Shown: positions 1-12,485, numbered from the stretch's first letter. The stretch is 64,000 bases of DNA from Saccopteryx bilineata (GCF_036850765.1 NC_089495.1:200819847-200883846); one strand, 5' to 3'. A program made the numbers and translations. Notes: generated by a model not told the origin, from the sequence alone.

Positions 1-1960
1 GTCACAGAAGGGGAGCAGAACCCTCAGGGAAGCAGGAGGTGGAGGTGCAGTGCACACCGGGTCACCGGGAACACAGCCCGGCCCGGCCGGGTTCTGAGAG
101 GCGCTCACGAGTGTTTGTAAGTGGACAGACAGGTGAGGGGCTGGGAATACAGCCTCGAGAGGGCACAGCGAGGGGAGGAGCCCAGGGTGGCACCAGGCAC
201 CCGATACCTCCTGCAGGCCCGCAGCTCCATCTCCACCACCCTGCTCTAGGCCCCCACGGGGCTGAGCGGTGTGGACGGAGGCCACGCCCCCAGCCTGAGC
301 CCCTCCACCGCCCTGGAGACCATGCCCCCAGCCTGAGCCCCTCCACCGCCCTGCCTCAGCCAGGGGAGACCCTGAGGTCTCCCTCCTCTGGAGCTCCGGC
401 CGCTGAGTCTCTCCACACCGTTCTGGAAACTTCTCCCGGAACTGTTCATTACCACTGCCCCCGGGTCCCTCACCAGCCCTGGTGATTTCCTGCACTCCTC
501 AGGACCTTTGCAAACAGACACTTCTCAAATTCCCTTCATCTGAGGACACATCTGTTTTCTGTTGGGATCTGCCTGAGGCTAGGACGGAACACGGGTCAAA
601 GGAGACTTCGGATGTATATGTAAGGCCTTCATTTTTTTAAACAAATACAATAGGTCCTTATATCATTTGTGGAATTAAAAATTATTTTCAGAAGAAGAGA
701 TGAAGCAAAAAAAAAAAAAGGAGGAAAAACAAGAAAGGAGAGCCACAGACTCTGTCCAGCCCCCCTCCCAGCCCACCCCCATGCAGACCCCAGACTCAGG
801 CCACAGGCTCCCTGCGGCCTAGGGGACAGAGAGACGGCCACACACAGGGCTCCTTTGGTCCAGCAGGACCTCAGGGAGGGGTGATCAGGGGCCTCTCTGG
901 GAAGACACAGGACCCAGGCCTCTTTCTCTGCACATGGTGGTGGTTGAAAGAAGGGGAGGGAGCCTTTCCCACACCAGCGACCAGCACATGTGGGGTGCAG
1001 GCTGGGCAGGGTGGTCTGACCAGGGCTGGAACTCAGCAGGGTGGGGGCAAGCCTCCGAAGGAGAGTGGGGAGAGGCAGGAGCCGGAACAGGGCCCTGGGA
1101 GCCCCGGACACCGCAGAAGCTGGGGGGCAGATGCCTCCCAAGGAAAAGGAGGGGGCAGAGCCTGAGGAGGGGACGGAAACCCAAAGCCATCGTGTCCACA
1201 GCACTGGCCCCCAGTGTCAGGGTCCCCGAGAAGTGAGGGGACACAGGGTATGAAGAGTAAGATGGACTGGCCAGATGTGTCCACAGGCAGCTGGGAGAGG
1301 CCTCTCCCAGGGGTCCAGCGGGCCTCAGACGGGGGTCCTCAGCGGCAGAGGGAGTGCTGGTGGGGGAGGGAGAGGCAGGACCAGTGCCTGCGATCCCCTC
1401 CCCTGCTTGTCTGTGCACAGAAGGCGAGAGAAGACAGGAGGGAGCCGGGAACATCTCAGGTGGGAGGGAGGCACTCAAACCCACCTGCTGAGAGGACCCA
1501 GGAGAAGTGGCGAAGACAGCCGTTGCCAAGGCAACGACACTGGCCATGCGGATGGGGAAGAGGAAGAGGGAAGTAGGAGAGAGACTCTGGGGAAGGAAGG
1601 GTTAAGAACCGGGGCAGATGAGGTGAGAGTGAAGAGCGGTGGCCCAAGCTTTGGCTCTGGAAATGGGGGGTGGCTCTGGACAGAGGATGGAGAGTTTGGG
1701 CCTGGCTTGATCAGTCTCTGATGCTGGTGGGACCCCTGAGTCTTGCTAAGGAGAAAACAGAGGATCTGTAAGGTCTGGGGCCTGAGCCCAAGGGTCTGGG
1801 TGGAGGGGGGGACACTGAGGTGAGGTAGCATCTTGTGGTGGGAGCCCTTGAACCCCTCGGAGTGAATGACAAGTTCCAGAAATCTGGGAGGGGGAGAAGC
1901 CAGGTGCAGCTGCAGGGAGCATCAAGGCAGAAAGCCAGGAGGGGACAGGAGGGTCTAGAG
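1..1960. other. SRC 3' flank, no gene seen
   Basis: G+A-rich plus strand without credible coding exons; open frames in it are compositional. A short A/T-rich insert lies at 610-715 with an A-run at 707-719. A 38-bp tandem duplication is listed separately. Confidence 0.6.
286..361. repeat. 38-bp tandem duplication
   Basis: A unit beginning GCCCCCAGCCTGAGCCCC occurs at 286 and again at 324, nearly identical over 33 nt, so the period is 38 bp with two copies. Confidence 0.85.
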
Positions 1961-2275
1961 AAGTGACCCAGACAGACAGACAGATACACACACACCGATG
2001 CTCAGAGTAACAAAGTGTGGGAAGCCCTGATCATGTGTCTGGTAGTGCAGTGGTAACTAGTCTGTCTCCCTCTGGTCTCTGGGCTCCTTCAGGATGTAGG
2101 CTGGGGCTTCGGAGCCTGTGTCCTCGGCAGAGACTCAGTGGGTGTTCGGTGCACGTTTGTTGGGTAGATGGATGCTCCTGGCATCTAGAAGCCGATGAAT
2201 TGGCAGAGGCTGATGAGATTGGGGTGGGGAGGGCACTGCTGAGCGGCCCCTTGGAGGGAGACTTGACAGGAAGGG

Positions 2276-2395
2276 GGGACGGATGAGAGAGGTGGGTGGC
2301 AGGAGTGAGTGGCGTCAGAGATGACTCAGGCTCCTGGCTGCGAGGCCCCAGGTGGCGGTGATGCTGCACACTAATGAGAAGTGGGAGAGAAACAC
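2276..2395 (+). repeat. Flank module, copy 1
   Basis: Contains CAGAGATGACTCAGGCTCC, a GCTGC-rich spacer and CTAATGAGAAGTGGGAGAGA. The same order of phrases recurs at 5291-5405 and 9255-9360. It is preceded by a phrase like the tail of L2 (CAGTGGGTGTTCGGTGC, 2137-2153). Confidence 0.65.
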
Positions 2396-3273
2396 ACTCG
2401 GGGCTGGTAGATGATGCTCGGATTCGAGTGCAGGGTTCCGGTCTGTGCGCGCTGAGTCAGTGGTGGGAGGCGGAGGGAATTCGTGGGGCGGAACTGCAGG
2501 AGCACCCTGGGGCATAATGGCAAGAAGGAAGGGCTCTGTGAGCCCGTCCAGGGAATGGGGGGAAAGGAAAAGAGAGAAAGATCCAGAACAGGAGCCTGGT
2601 CCCCTTGCTATGTGAGGGCACACGAAGCAGGAGCCAGGGAAGGAAAGGGGTCAGAGCGGACGGACAGACAGACAGGCAGGCCCTGGTACACAGCTCAGCA
2701 AAGGGGCAGGTAGAAGGATGGAGAGTCACTGAAATGGCAGGGAGGGTGGAACCCAATTGTGACCCGGCTTCAGAGAAAGAAACGTGGCCCAAATGTGTAT
2801 GCCTGGGCACCGGGCACCCGCATGGGCACACACATAGACAAGTGAAAAACTTTACAAACTTAAGAAAAAAAGAGGCAGAGCTGAGGGGGCGAGCTGTGCG
2901 CGCGCGGATACACACACACAGCAGGAATGACGCACAGACTCAGAGTGAAATTGAATAACGCTTCTCAGGAGAGTGAGGACGAGCACGGCGGAGCGGGAGA
3001 GATCAAGACAAGCAAGAGCAACGAGATGATGTGTAAATTAAAAAGTTAGAAAGTAATAAAGCAGCCAGCAAGGTGGGGGGTTTCAGGGGACAGGGGCGCA
3101 GGCGGAGGGGCAGGCTGGCACACGCATGCGCACACCCGCACTCCAACATACACGCCAATCCTGAGCTCCGCTCACTGGACGGGCTCGGTGGGTCTTGCCC
3201 GGTGGATGCACGGTGGTGGGGAGGACAGGTGAATAGAGGAGGGGATGAGAATAAACCTTGAGAAAGACCCCAG

Positions 3274-3381
3274 AGAGAGAGAGAGAGAGAGAGGAAAGCT
3301 CAAATTATCTAAATTTGATTGAGACATCAATTTGCCGATGGGATCTTCCCTGATAGATGTATAGCGCAGGGGCGCAGCTAA

Positions 3382-3448
<67 letters not shown>
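3274..3448. repeat. GA, CA and CT microsatellites
   Basis: A short GA run (about 3274-3293), then a joined (CA)n(CT)n tract at about 3380-3448. Similar CT/CA joints recur at 5861-5920 and 20308-20395. Confidence 0.9.
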
Positions 3449-3449
<1 letters not shown>

Positions 3450-3860
3450 AAGCTAGGCCAGGAATGAGGCAGAGAAGGCGGCGGTGTTCCCAGACGCCAC
3501 GAGAGGCGGACGAGTCCGCAGACCAAGTCTGGGTGCTCTTAGACCCCACAGAAGGGGGAGCCAGAGAAGACCAAGCACGGGGTGAGGTGAGCCTTACCCT
3601 GTGCTGGTGAAAAAGTACAATCAACCCAAATGCCCATCCTCGGGAGAAAAGCTAAACACACTTATTGCAACCCTTCTCAGGAGCCCTGTGCAGCAGAGGG
3701 AAAGAATTGACTGCAATCTATGTTCTAATAGGGAAAGGAGCCCTGGGGAACTGTTGAGAGTAAAAGCCCACTGGAGAATGATACACACAGCATGAAGCAA
3801 TTTCTTTTAAAAACCAGAACAACAGTGAATACTGTTTACCAAACTGTACTCTGCACTTCC

Positions 3861-3921
3861 TGGAAGGATGGATAGATGATACATAGATAGATAGATGATA
3901 GATAGATAGATGGATAGATAG
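3861..3921. repeat. GATA/GATG microsatellite
   Basis: Imperfect GATA and GATG tetranucleotide run beginning GGATGGATAGATGATACATA. Confidence 0.85.
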
Positions 3922-3929
3922 GCTTCCAT

Positions 3930-4300
3930 GTCCATTGTTCACTGATTTATTTTTCCCATTGCCTTTGTATCTTGCGACTTTGCTAAACTCCTTACGTCCA
4001 TTCTAGGAGCTTTTGATGTAGATGCATTAGAAATTTCTATGTAGGTGGTAATGTCCCCTGCTATAGAGACAGTTGTGTCTCTTCCTTTCCGGTCTGCATT
4101 GTACTGTGACTCCTTTTTCTTGCTGTATTGCACTGGCCAGATCTTCTGATACGATGTTGAGTTAGGAAGTGGTAAGCATAAATGCCCTTGCCTTGTTCCT
4201 GGGGGGGGGGGGGAGCAGTCTTTCACTATTGAGTATGATTTTAGCTGCTTTTTAGGAATGTGTGAGAGTGAGTGTGTGTGTATGTGATGAATTTTTTCAC
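3930..4300 (-). mobile_element. L1 ORF2 fragment (old, antisense)
   Basis: The segment around TTGCACTGGCCAGATCTTC and GATGTTGAGTTAGGAAGTGG matches the antisense of a well-known part of the L1 reverse transcriptase. It is diverged and interrupted by a run of 13 G at 4201-4213. Not coding. Confidence 0.65.
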
Positions 4301-5031
4301 ACTAATTTGATAATCCTAGGTTCCTCCTGGGAAAGAGATTGGGGACCAGATGTGGAATAAGTGGGCACAGTAGAAGAGATTTTAGTTTTCTATAGAAGGT
4401 TTTAATCTTTCAAGCCAGGGTATTTGCTTTCCACTGGTGAGACTGAAGAGTAATTTTTATTTAAAAACATTGAGAAGGGTGGCAGAAGAAGGGAAAAGGG
4501 ACTACTGAGAAAGAACAAGGAAGAGGAGGGAACCCACACACTCACCCCAGCTGCCTGTCCATCCCTCCTCCCTGCCCCAGTCCCAAATATCCCCAAGCCC
4601 GTCCTCGGTGCCAATCTCTAGAGAAGAATTCAGACATGGGCTTCCGTCTGGAGGGTAGAAGGGCATCCAAACCAGGGGGTGAGCTTCTGGGATATCTGTG
4701 CTGTGAGATATGAGGAGAGAGAGCCCATCAGGGGCTTCATAGAAGAGGAGACAGTGCCTTATTCTTGAAAAATGGGTTTGGAAGGAGAAAGGAAAGAGGC
4801 CATTGTAGCTTTTCTGACAGTGAGGCAGAGCCCATGGGACATCCATGGGGCAGATGGATATGCAAAGGAAAAGAAACCACAGATCTGGCAAATAGGGTAT
4901 CCAGTAGCAAGCTTTGCCCAAGCCTCACGGTGGTCAGAGGAAGTGAGGGCGGCAGTGCTAACGCCAAGGGTTCACCTTCCCAGGTCTTCCGAGGACCCAG
5001 TGGGTGCTCAGTGCATGTTTGCAGGGTGGAC

Positions 5032-5215
5032 AAATGAATGGAGAAATGGATGGATGGATAGTGGATAGACAGACGGATGGATGGATGGACAGATAGACAG
5101 ACAGATGGATGGATAGGTGAATGGATAATGGATGGATGGATGAATGGATGATGGATGGATAGACGGACGGACAGACAGATGATGGATGGGTGGATGGATG
5201 GATGATGGATGCCAT
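5032..5215. repeat. GATG/GACA tetranucleotide array
   Basis: Imperfect tandem ATGG/GATG units mixed with GACAGACA over about 180 bp. Confidence 0.9.
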
Positions 5216-5290
5216 GATCCAGGCTCCGGCTGAGGCAGGGGCTAAGGCATTGGAGGTGAGCAGGTTTGGGAGGAAGATTCTACAGGAGAG

Positions 5291-5405
5291 AGAACAGATG
5301 GGCTGTGGGCGGCAGGAGAGTGAAGGCTCAGAGATGACTTGGGGCTCCTGGCTGCAGACCCAGGCAGGCAATGCCACTTGCGCTAATGAGAACAGGGAGA
5401 GAAAT
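5291..5405 (+). repeat. Flank module, copy 2
   Basis: Reads GGCTGTGGGCGGCAGGAGAG, then CAGAGATGACTTGGGGCTCC and CGCTAATGAGAACAGGGAGA. It is clearly related to the copies at 2276 and 9255, and again follows a CAGTGGGTGCTCAGTGC phrase (4998-5014), here separated by a GATG array. Confidence 0.7.
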
Positions 5406-5582
5406 CCATCAGAGGTGTGGAAATGATATGGTGAGCTTATCATACGCTGGGTTTGAAGTACAAAAGCCAGCTGGGAATTGACTTGGAGTTTTCAACTTGT
5501 GAACAAAAAAGGAGTCTGGTCCGCAGGGCTGCCATCACGGAGAGAAGGCCGAGCATGTGCAGAGAGGGGCTCGCATACACAC

Positions 5583-5702
5583 GGGGGGGGGGGGGACCAG
5601 GTATGCAAGCAGATAGAGGATGGGGAGAGGAGAAGAGACAGGCAAGGGACAGCAGACCGTCACACACAGCACAGCACAGACACACACACACACACACACA
5701 CA
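5583..5702. repeat. G13 run and CA microsatellite
   Basis: Thirteen G at 5583-5595, then a CA tract at about 5679-5702. The spacer is purine-rich without coding signs. Confidence 0.85.
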
Positions 5703-5858
5703 ACAGACTAGCCCAGGTCTCAGCATGAAGCAGGTGTTTAATAAACCTCTTGTGGATTAATCAACAAATAGATGGACACAGTGTGAATGACAGGGACCCA
5801 GAGACCAGGAACGCCTCAATCCAAGCCTCAGAGGGAAAGACGTGAGAAACTGACAGAT

Positions 5859-5860
<2 letters not shown>

Positions 5861-5899
<39 letters not shown>

Positions 5900-5922
5900 C
5901 ACACATACACACACACACAAGA
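5861..5922. repeat. (TC)n(CA)n composite microsatellite
   Basis: A pure TC run followed at once by a CA-rich tract. Confidence 0.9.
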
Positions 5923-6089
5923 CGATCTACTCACAAAGGGAGGACCGACCCTGTGAGGCCTCAGCGGGGTAACTCAGAAGCTGGCGAGAATTAGGAAGAG
6001 AGCACAGGAGTGCAAGGCAGCGCAGCAGGAGGCAGAGTGGGGCGTCAGGGCTGAGAGCTGTGGAGGAACGGACCGGTTGCCGTCAGACC

Positions 6090-8110
6090 CATGCCCGCAA
6101 TCCCTGAGTATTTACAGAGCACCTACTACGTGCCAGACGCTGTCAAATGAGCCATTACCGCAGGGCGCAGGACAGGTTCAGGCGGAGAAGACAGGAAAAG
6201 GGCCAGGGTAAGGTGATTTCTGATATCGGTAAGAATGAAGAGGAGGATAAAGCAAGGTGGGGATACAGAGCCGGGGTGGGGGGAGCAGAGAGGAAACATT
6301 CCAGAAGGGAAATCAGGTAAGGCCAACCTGAGGAGGTAGCACCTGAGCTGAGAACTGAGTGGCAGGCAGGAAGGAGGCAGCCTTGTGAATTTCTGGGACA
6401 GGAGTCTTCCAGGCTGAAGGAACGTTTCAGGGCTAAGGCCGGAAGACAGGAATGAGTTGGTGCATTTAAGGAACAGCAAGGAGGCCATGGGGGCTGGAGC
6501 TGAGTGAGAGCAGGAGAACGCAAAGGGAGCTGGAGACAGGGTCCCGGCCAGATCATGTCACACTTGGTATGGGACGGCACAAAGCCTGGGTTTTGTGCTC
6601 AGGGCAACAGGAAACCACTGGAGGGTTTGAAGCAGGTGGCGGGCTGATCTGATTTGCAAGATCCCTCTGATTCTGGATGGAGAATGAATTGGACACAGGA
6701 GTAGAAGCAGGGAGACCAGGGAGGAAGCCGGGCTATTGTCCCAGAGAAATGTCAGGGGCTTGAGTTAGGATGGAGCAGCTGGTGTGGGGGAAACAGAACG
6801 GATGTGGGATTCTTTGGGAGTTGGGTCAGTGGAACTTCCCAGCACATTAAGGACGGGTATGTATGAACAAGAAAGACAACGAGGGACTCTAGGGTGACCT
6901 CGAGGGTTTTAGTGTGGTGTCGGTTACTGACACGGGGAAGAGTGGAGGGGAGATGCAATGCTGTCAGCATTGGACATGGTGAGGCCGAGATTCCTGTCAG
7001 GCGTCCAAGTGGAGATGTTGAATGGGCAGCGGAGCCTGGACCTCCGGGGGAGGCAGCGTTTGGGAGAGTGGTCAGCCAAGAGAGAATATGTCACACCACT
7101 GGATTGGATGAGATCGCCTAAGGAGAGTGTGTAGATGAAGAGGAGAAGGGGGCCATTTCGAGGTTGGGCGAAGCGGGAGGATCCAGCAAAAGAGACAAAG
7201 AGAGACCATCAGGAGAGCGTCATATCGTGAAAGCCAAGAAAAGCGAATGTCCTGAAGTTTAGGAAGTCCTTGACCACATGCGACATTGCTGATGGGTCGA
7301 GGGAGATGGGGACTAAGAACTGACCGTTGGATCTGACAAGATGGAGGTCACGGGTGGTCCCACCAAGAGTGGTGTCAGTAGCATGGTGGTGATGAAAGGC
7401 TAACATGGGCGTGTAGGCTGACTTCCAAGGTCTTGCTGAGCTCAAAGACGTGCTCACGTAAATGAGATGGATGACCACAGGTGACAGACAGAAGGGGGGG
7501 TGGCTTGAACCTGCGACTCCAGAGTTGGAGCTGTCATTGTGTGGCAAGGTCAAAGATGCGACCAAAGATGCGACCATGGTTGAGGCCGATTGGAGGGCAG
7601 GATTGTCAGCACTTGGGAGGTCGAGCCCACGGTGTTGGCTCTACCATCCGTGTGGGTGGTGAGGACCAGAGAGAAGACAGAACCAGGAAATGCAGTCCCC
7701 ATTGATCGAAGAGACACAAGGAGAGAGCAGCAAATGACAAGTGAATGAGAGGTATTGGTAGATTGAGCAAAGCTGACTCAAGAGTGATACGGGGGTACCA
7801 TCCTCCGTGGCAGGGCATATATGATGGGGTCTTGATTACCAACTCAGGGACCCCAGCAGGAGGGAGCACCTGTCAGGAGAGATGCTGAATTCAGTTTGGG
7901 ACCCATGGAGTGGCAGGTGCCTGAGGGACAATCCAGGTGCCTGAAGCAACTAGGAAACGGGTGATCATTACATAGTAGATCTAAGATTCACAATCAGAGC
8001 GGGGCAGGAGATAAAACTCAAGAGTCATCAGTCTCCAAGCGGTTACTGGAAACAATGAGCAGGGACCAGGTGAAGGGAAAACCAGGAGGGCTGGGAACCC
8101 TGTCCTGGGA
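6090..8110 (-). mobile_element. LINE-2 ORF2 remnant (antisense)
   Basis: Minus-strand frames still show phrases of the L2 reverse transcriptase and its C-terminal region, for example LGFHDMTLS near 7210 and LQLPLRSPALTQLQPP near 6500. The plus strand carries the familiar antisense phrases for replaced residues (AACAGGAAACCACTGGAGGG near 6605, GGCGTCCAAGTGGAGATGTT near 6999). Many stops and frameshifts; long dead. Confidence 0.8.
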
Positions 8111-9254
8111 AAGAGGGAGGGCGGCCTGTCAGGGCCGAGGCCCTTGCGTCAGGCCCGGGTGGTGGTGACGCCAGGGACTGCGGTGAGCGAGGCCACGCGG
8201 GGGCCAGGCTCGGCGGACGGAAGTCAAGGGCTGGTTCAGAACATGTTCAAATGGAGTCACCTGTAGACTTCTGCATGGACGTGTCCACGGGGCAGTGGGA
8301 CATAGGAGCCTGGCGGTCAGGCCCTGGCCTGGAGGCGGCAGCATGAGGCTTGCTGGGTTTTCAAGTTATGGCTCTGAATGAATCGAGATTCCCAAAGAAG
8401 AAAGGAGAGAAATAGAGAGAGGGAGACAGAGAGACAGAGAGAGACAGACAGACAGGCGGACATGGAAAGACGAGGCCATGGGCTCACCGACACGTCATCT
8501 GCACTCACACGGGGTTCTCCAAGTTTTCTGCAGTGGCCAGCCGAGGAAGGAGGGAAGGAGAACGTCGTGGAAATGGAGAACAGCGTGGAAACGTTGCTGA
8601 GAGTTCCAGTGGGTTGGGACTAAAATTTAAATGTCCATTAGATCTGACAGGTGGGAGGCCCCGCCGATGACCTTGGGGAACCTGGCTGATGCGGCTGCAG
8701 AGAAGTGGGGGCGAGTCTTGCCCCGAGCTCTTCTGGAAAGGAGGAAAGAGACGGGGCTGCAGTTGGGAGAAAGTTGGGGCCAAGGGAGGAATCTTTCCCT
8801 AGGACAGGAGAGGTGTGCATGCGGGCTGGAAGGACCTACAATTTTTTTCAAAGGGGAGAGGGGGCTGGGCGGGCGCAGAGAGAGGGACAGGGGAAGAGAA
8901 GAACAGCACATCCACGGGGTCATTCATTCATTCAGAAAATCTTAATAACAGCTTCCCATTTAATCTGTAATAGCAGCTTCCCACTTAATCTTCAATAGCA
9001 GCTATGGATCATGAGCTTGGCCCTGCTGCACCGGCTCTTCAGAATCCCACTAATCCTCGTAGCACCCCATGAGGAACACGCTGTCGGTGGCTTCGTTTAC
9101 AGACCAGGGGACTTGGGAAGGTGACAGGTGTTTGAGCAAGAAGTGGAGGGGTGAGCGCAGAGACGGGGGCCAAAGAGGGGGCCCTGCGGCAGGAAGGGCT
9201 GAAGCAGGGGCTGCGGAGGGGCCCTGGAGGGAAGGGAGGGAAGGTGAGCAGGAA

Positions 9255-9360
9255 GCAGGACAGATGGCTGTGGGCGGCTGGAGCCAGAGTCAGAGACGCC
9301 TCTGGGCTCCCAGCTGCAGCCCCGCAGCCCCGGCGGTGCTAATGAGAACAGGAGAAAAAT
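9255..9360 (+). repeat. Flank module, copy 3
   Basis: Reads ACAGATGGCTGTGGGCGGC, then CAGAGACGCCTCTGGGCTCC and GTGCTAATGAGAACAGGAGA. Related to copies 1 and 2. Not matched by me to a named repeat family. Confidence 0.7.
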
Positions 9361-9620
9361 ATGTCCGGGGGCCGCAGCAGCGGGACAAGGTGGTGGGTGT
9401 GAGGCAGCACGTGCTGGTGTCAGATCTTCACCCCTGGGGGCTGTGGGGAGGGGACTGGGGGCTCCAGCAGAGCAGGCAGGAGATGCTTTGCCCAGGGAAA
9501 AGGTGCAGAGTGAGGAGTCGAGGGGGCTCAGGACAGAACAGGGGAGACAGAAAGGAGAAGGACCCCAGGGCCCTTCACACGTTGCAATAAAAATGCTTAA
9601 TGTGTATCACCTTATCTCAC

Positions 9621-9836
9621 TTAGAGGCGGACTCTGGAGCCAAGGAAGCTAGTTCAAATCCCACCTCCACTACTTGCTGTGTGACCTGGGACAAGCCATT
9701 TAATCCTGAGCCTTGGCTTCCCCGTCTGTAAAATGGGAGTCATGGTAGTACGTATCTATAATCCTATTGTAAGGATTAAACGAAAAACACAGTTAAAGCC
9801 CTTAGGACAGTGTCCGGCATGTGGTAAGCACTATTT
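9621..9836 (+). mobile_element. MIR SINE
   Basis: Shows the MIR core: CTGTGTGACCTGGGACAAGC, CCCCGTCTGTAAAATGGGAG and a tail resembling GTGGTAAGCACTATTTAA. Its right end is split by an L1 insertion at 9852. Confidence 0.85.
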
Positions 9837-10003
9837 AAGAATCAGCTCTTAGGACAATCTGACTTTGGGTGATGGGTATGCAACATAATTGAACGACAAG
9901 ATAACCTGGACATGTTATCTTTGAATATATGTATCCTGATTTATTGATGTCAACCCCATTAAAAAAATAAAATTATTAAAAAAAAAAAAAGAATCAGCTC
10001 TTA
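9837..10003 (+). mobile_element. 5'-truncated L1 3' end with 15-bp target duplication
   Basis: A 137-bp segment (9852-9988) ends in a poly(A) tail and is flanked by AAGAATCAGCTCTTA at 9837-9851 and 9989-10003. The body (GATGGGTATGCAACATAATT, GTATCCTGATTTATTGATG) resembles an L1 3' UTR. Direct repeats, an A-tail and an insertion point at TTT/AAG are the hallmarks of L1-driven insertion. Confidence 0.9.
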
Positions 10004-10094
10004 TATTTTTGTCTTGCTCTGGCCTTAAGCACTCTCAGCATTTAGGAAGCCAGACGTTTAACAAAGAAAGCAATGATGTGACCTGAGATTTGTT

Positions 10095-10330
10095 TTGACA
10101 GTCCCTTTAGGAGACAGCCCAGGAAGGGAGCCACTTACTAATAGGGGGTCAGGAAAGGCATTGGCAAGGAAGGGTCATTGGAGCTGGGTCTTGAAGGATG
10201 CATAGGAGTTGGCGGGTGGCAGAGGGAGGTTATTCATTGTTCCAGACACTTGGCAGCATCCCTTCCCCACCTCGAGTGCCTCACTTGTGCCTGGCCGTGT
10301 GCCAGATGAGGGAGGGCCAGAGGAGCCAAA
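10095..10330 (-). mobile_element. LINE-2 ORF2 3' fragment
   Basis: The plus strand reads AGGAAAGGCATTGGCAAGGA and GGGTCTTGAAGGATGCATAG, the usual antisense of the L2 ORF2 C-terminus. Diverged. Confidence 0.65.
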
Positions 10331-10609
10331 GCTCCAGAGAGGAACTGAGCCCCTGGCTGGCCCTCACGTCACGGGACTTTGGCGGAACTGGTGCAGCTGG
10401 GCACAAATATGTGTGCGGGCGCACGCCTGGGCCTAGCACCGAGCCTGGAGCCAGAAAAGGAGTGGTGTGTGGAAGAAAGGCGGAGAGCAGGAGGGGGGCA
10501 GGAGGGAGGGAGGGAGGGGCAGATGGAAGGGGCCTACAGAGGTAAGGGAGCTGTGATTCAGCCAGTGAGAAGAGAGGGGCAGCAGCAAGGTGGCCCAAAG
10601 GTAACCAGC

Positions 10610-10770
10610 AGGCGGTGACACCTGCCTCATGCCCTGCACTGTGCTCAGTGTTCTCTACATGAGCCTTCACATTTGAGCCTCAAAATTCTTTTTATCCCCA
10701 TTTTGCAGGCGAGGACACTCAGGCGCTGCCGCTCGCCTGAGGACCACAGTAGGATGCGAACGGGTGTCAG
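10610..10770 (-). mobile_element. MIR-like fragment (antisense)
   Basis: CTGTGCTCAGTGTTCTCTAC, then CCCATTTTGCAGGCGAGGAC, matching the order of an antisense MIR. Weak on its right side. Confidence 0.55.
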
Positions 10771-10808
10771 GCGGCAATGTCCTGCGGCTTATCCAGTGTG
10801 CTGTGTGC

Positions 10809-10838
10809 GAGGCAGAGGCAGAGGCAGAGGCAGACGGG
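10809..10838. repeat. GGCAGA hexanucleotide repeat
   Basis: About five copies of GAGGCA in a row. Confidence 0.85.
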
Positions 10839-11409
10839 GGGGAGAGCCCGAGGCTGCAGAGAGAGAGACAGACAGTGAGACACAGAAAACGAGACAGAGA
10901 CAGCTGAGTTCTCTGAGTGGGCGGCGACCTGGGCCATGGGGAGAGGCTGGGAGAGTCAGACTGGCCCCTCCTGCTGCCTATGAACCATGTCCCCCATCCC
11001 AGCCCCCAGCCCCCGCCAGGCTGAAAGGAGAGCGAGGCCCCTCCATGCCCAGGCCCCTGGTCTCCTCTGCACCCTCATCTGGCTACACCGTGACACCTCC
11101 CAGAAACCCTGTCCAGTATCCTGCTGCGCTCGCTGATGGGAGCTGTGCTCACGACCTCCATCTTCCATGCCCCCTCCCAGTTCTTCATTCTTAAGGAACC
11201 TGAGAACAAAGGAACGGGCAGAACAAGGGACGGAGGGACACAGACAGGCAGCCACCCAGCACAGGCGAGCCCTGAATCCTGAGGAAGGTGGCAGGAGGGA
11301 GAGGGAAGGGAAGGGAGGGGACACAGCGTCTTTCTGGTCTCGGGCTCTCTTTCCTCGGCTGTTTATTTCTGCTCAATTCTTCTGCCTAGCTTCCTCTCTC
11401 CTCTCAACA

Positions 11410-11435
11410 CATGTGTACACACGTGCGTGCACACG

Positions 11436-11468
<33 letters not shown>

Positions 11469-11519
11469 TGATAAAGACCCAGAGAGAAAAAGAAGAGAGA
11501 GAGAGAGAGAGAGAGAGAG
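11410..11519. repeat. CG/CA and GA microsatellites
   Basis: An alternating CACGCGCGCG tract runs into (CA)n at about 11430-11468. A GA run follows at about 11492-11519. Alternating purine-pyrimidine with CG steps is Z-DNA prone. Confidence 0.85.
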
Positions 11520-11959
11520 GAGCCTGTCTGACAGACAGACCTCCCAGAGCAAGACATTTAGACAGGCTGACATACACGCTCACGGGGCTGTCCCCAGTGG
11601 GGGCCACCAGGTGCTTTAGAAGGAAGGACTATGTGAGAACAGAGCGGAACCGAATCTGCAGGGAGAGAAGGTTTCCAGAGATGAGGGAAAGGTTCTGAAA
11701 GAGAAAAACAACAACCCCAAAATGCTAACAGAGGCTCCTCTCTTTGGGATGTGGGATTACAGGGGATTTTCATTTTATATTCTACGGCGTGTTCTCTCCG
11801 GTATTTTCCACTTCTCGGCAGCGAGCACGTATTGCTTCTGAAACCAAAGAAAAACAATACATGTCATTTCTAAAGAAAAGAAAACATCCTCAGAGCGGGA
11901 ACAGAGCCGGCCGCAGCTCCCGAGGAGCAGGGAGAGGTGGGGGAGGCGAGGGAGCGTGC

Positions 11960-12095
11960 AGGCACACGCACCCCCACTCACATACTCGCTCACACCCCAC
12001 GCCACGCCAAGACACACGCTCACACGCATGGGCTCACACACACCAACACACACTCACACGCACATCCACTTACTCCCACACACAGGCGCACGCAC
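11960..12095. repeat. Degenerate CA/CACG-rich tract
   Basis: A long imperfect run of CACAC, CACGC and CTCACAC words without a clean period. Confidence 0.75.
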
Positions 12096-12485
12096 ACAGA
12101 CAATCCCATTCTTTACATTGGAAACATGAGCAGCCAGAGTGAAATTCCAGAAATCTCCAAGGAAGGAAATGGGTGGAGGAGAGCAGAAAGGAGAGGCAGA
12201 CAGGCAAGACCGGAGTTGGACGGACAGACACACCGACCTGGCCCAGGACATGATGCAGTGTGGTGCTCACCAGGGCCTCTGACACTCTCATTATTCTTAG
12301 GATGGTTGTGGTTATGACTTTAGTGGTGGGAGTTTCTATTATACACTGTGCGCCCTGGCAGACAATTTAGAAAATATGATGTTCAATTTTTTGAATGAGA
12401 AAAAATAATCTTATGAATGGGAGTGACCCATGGAGACAGAGGGAGAGCAGACTGTGAGGAAACCCAAGAAAGGAGTCTAGTGAAA

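Noticed and set aside
7209..7577. Minus-strand frame ending in LGFHDMTLS
   Set aside because: Remnant of LINE-2 reverse transcriptase; interrupted on both sides, so recorded as a mobile element and not a gene.
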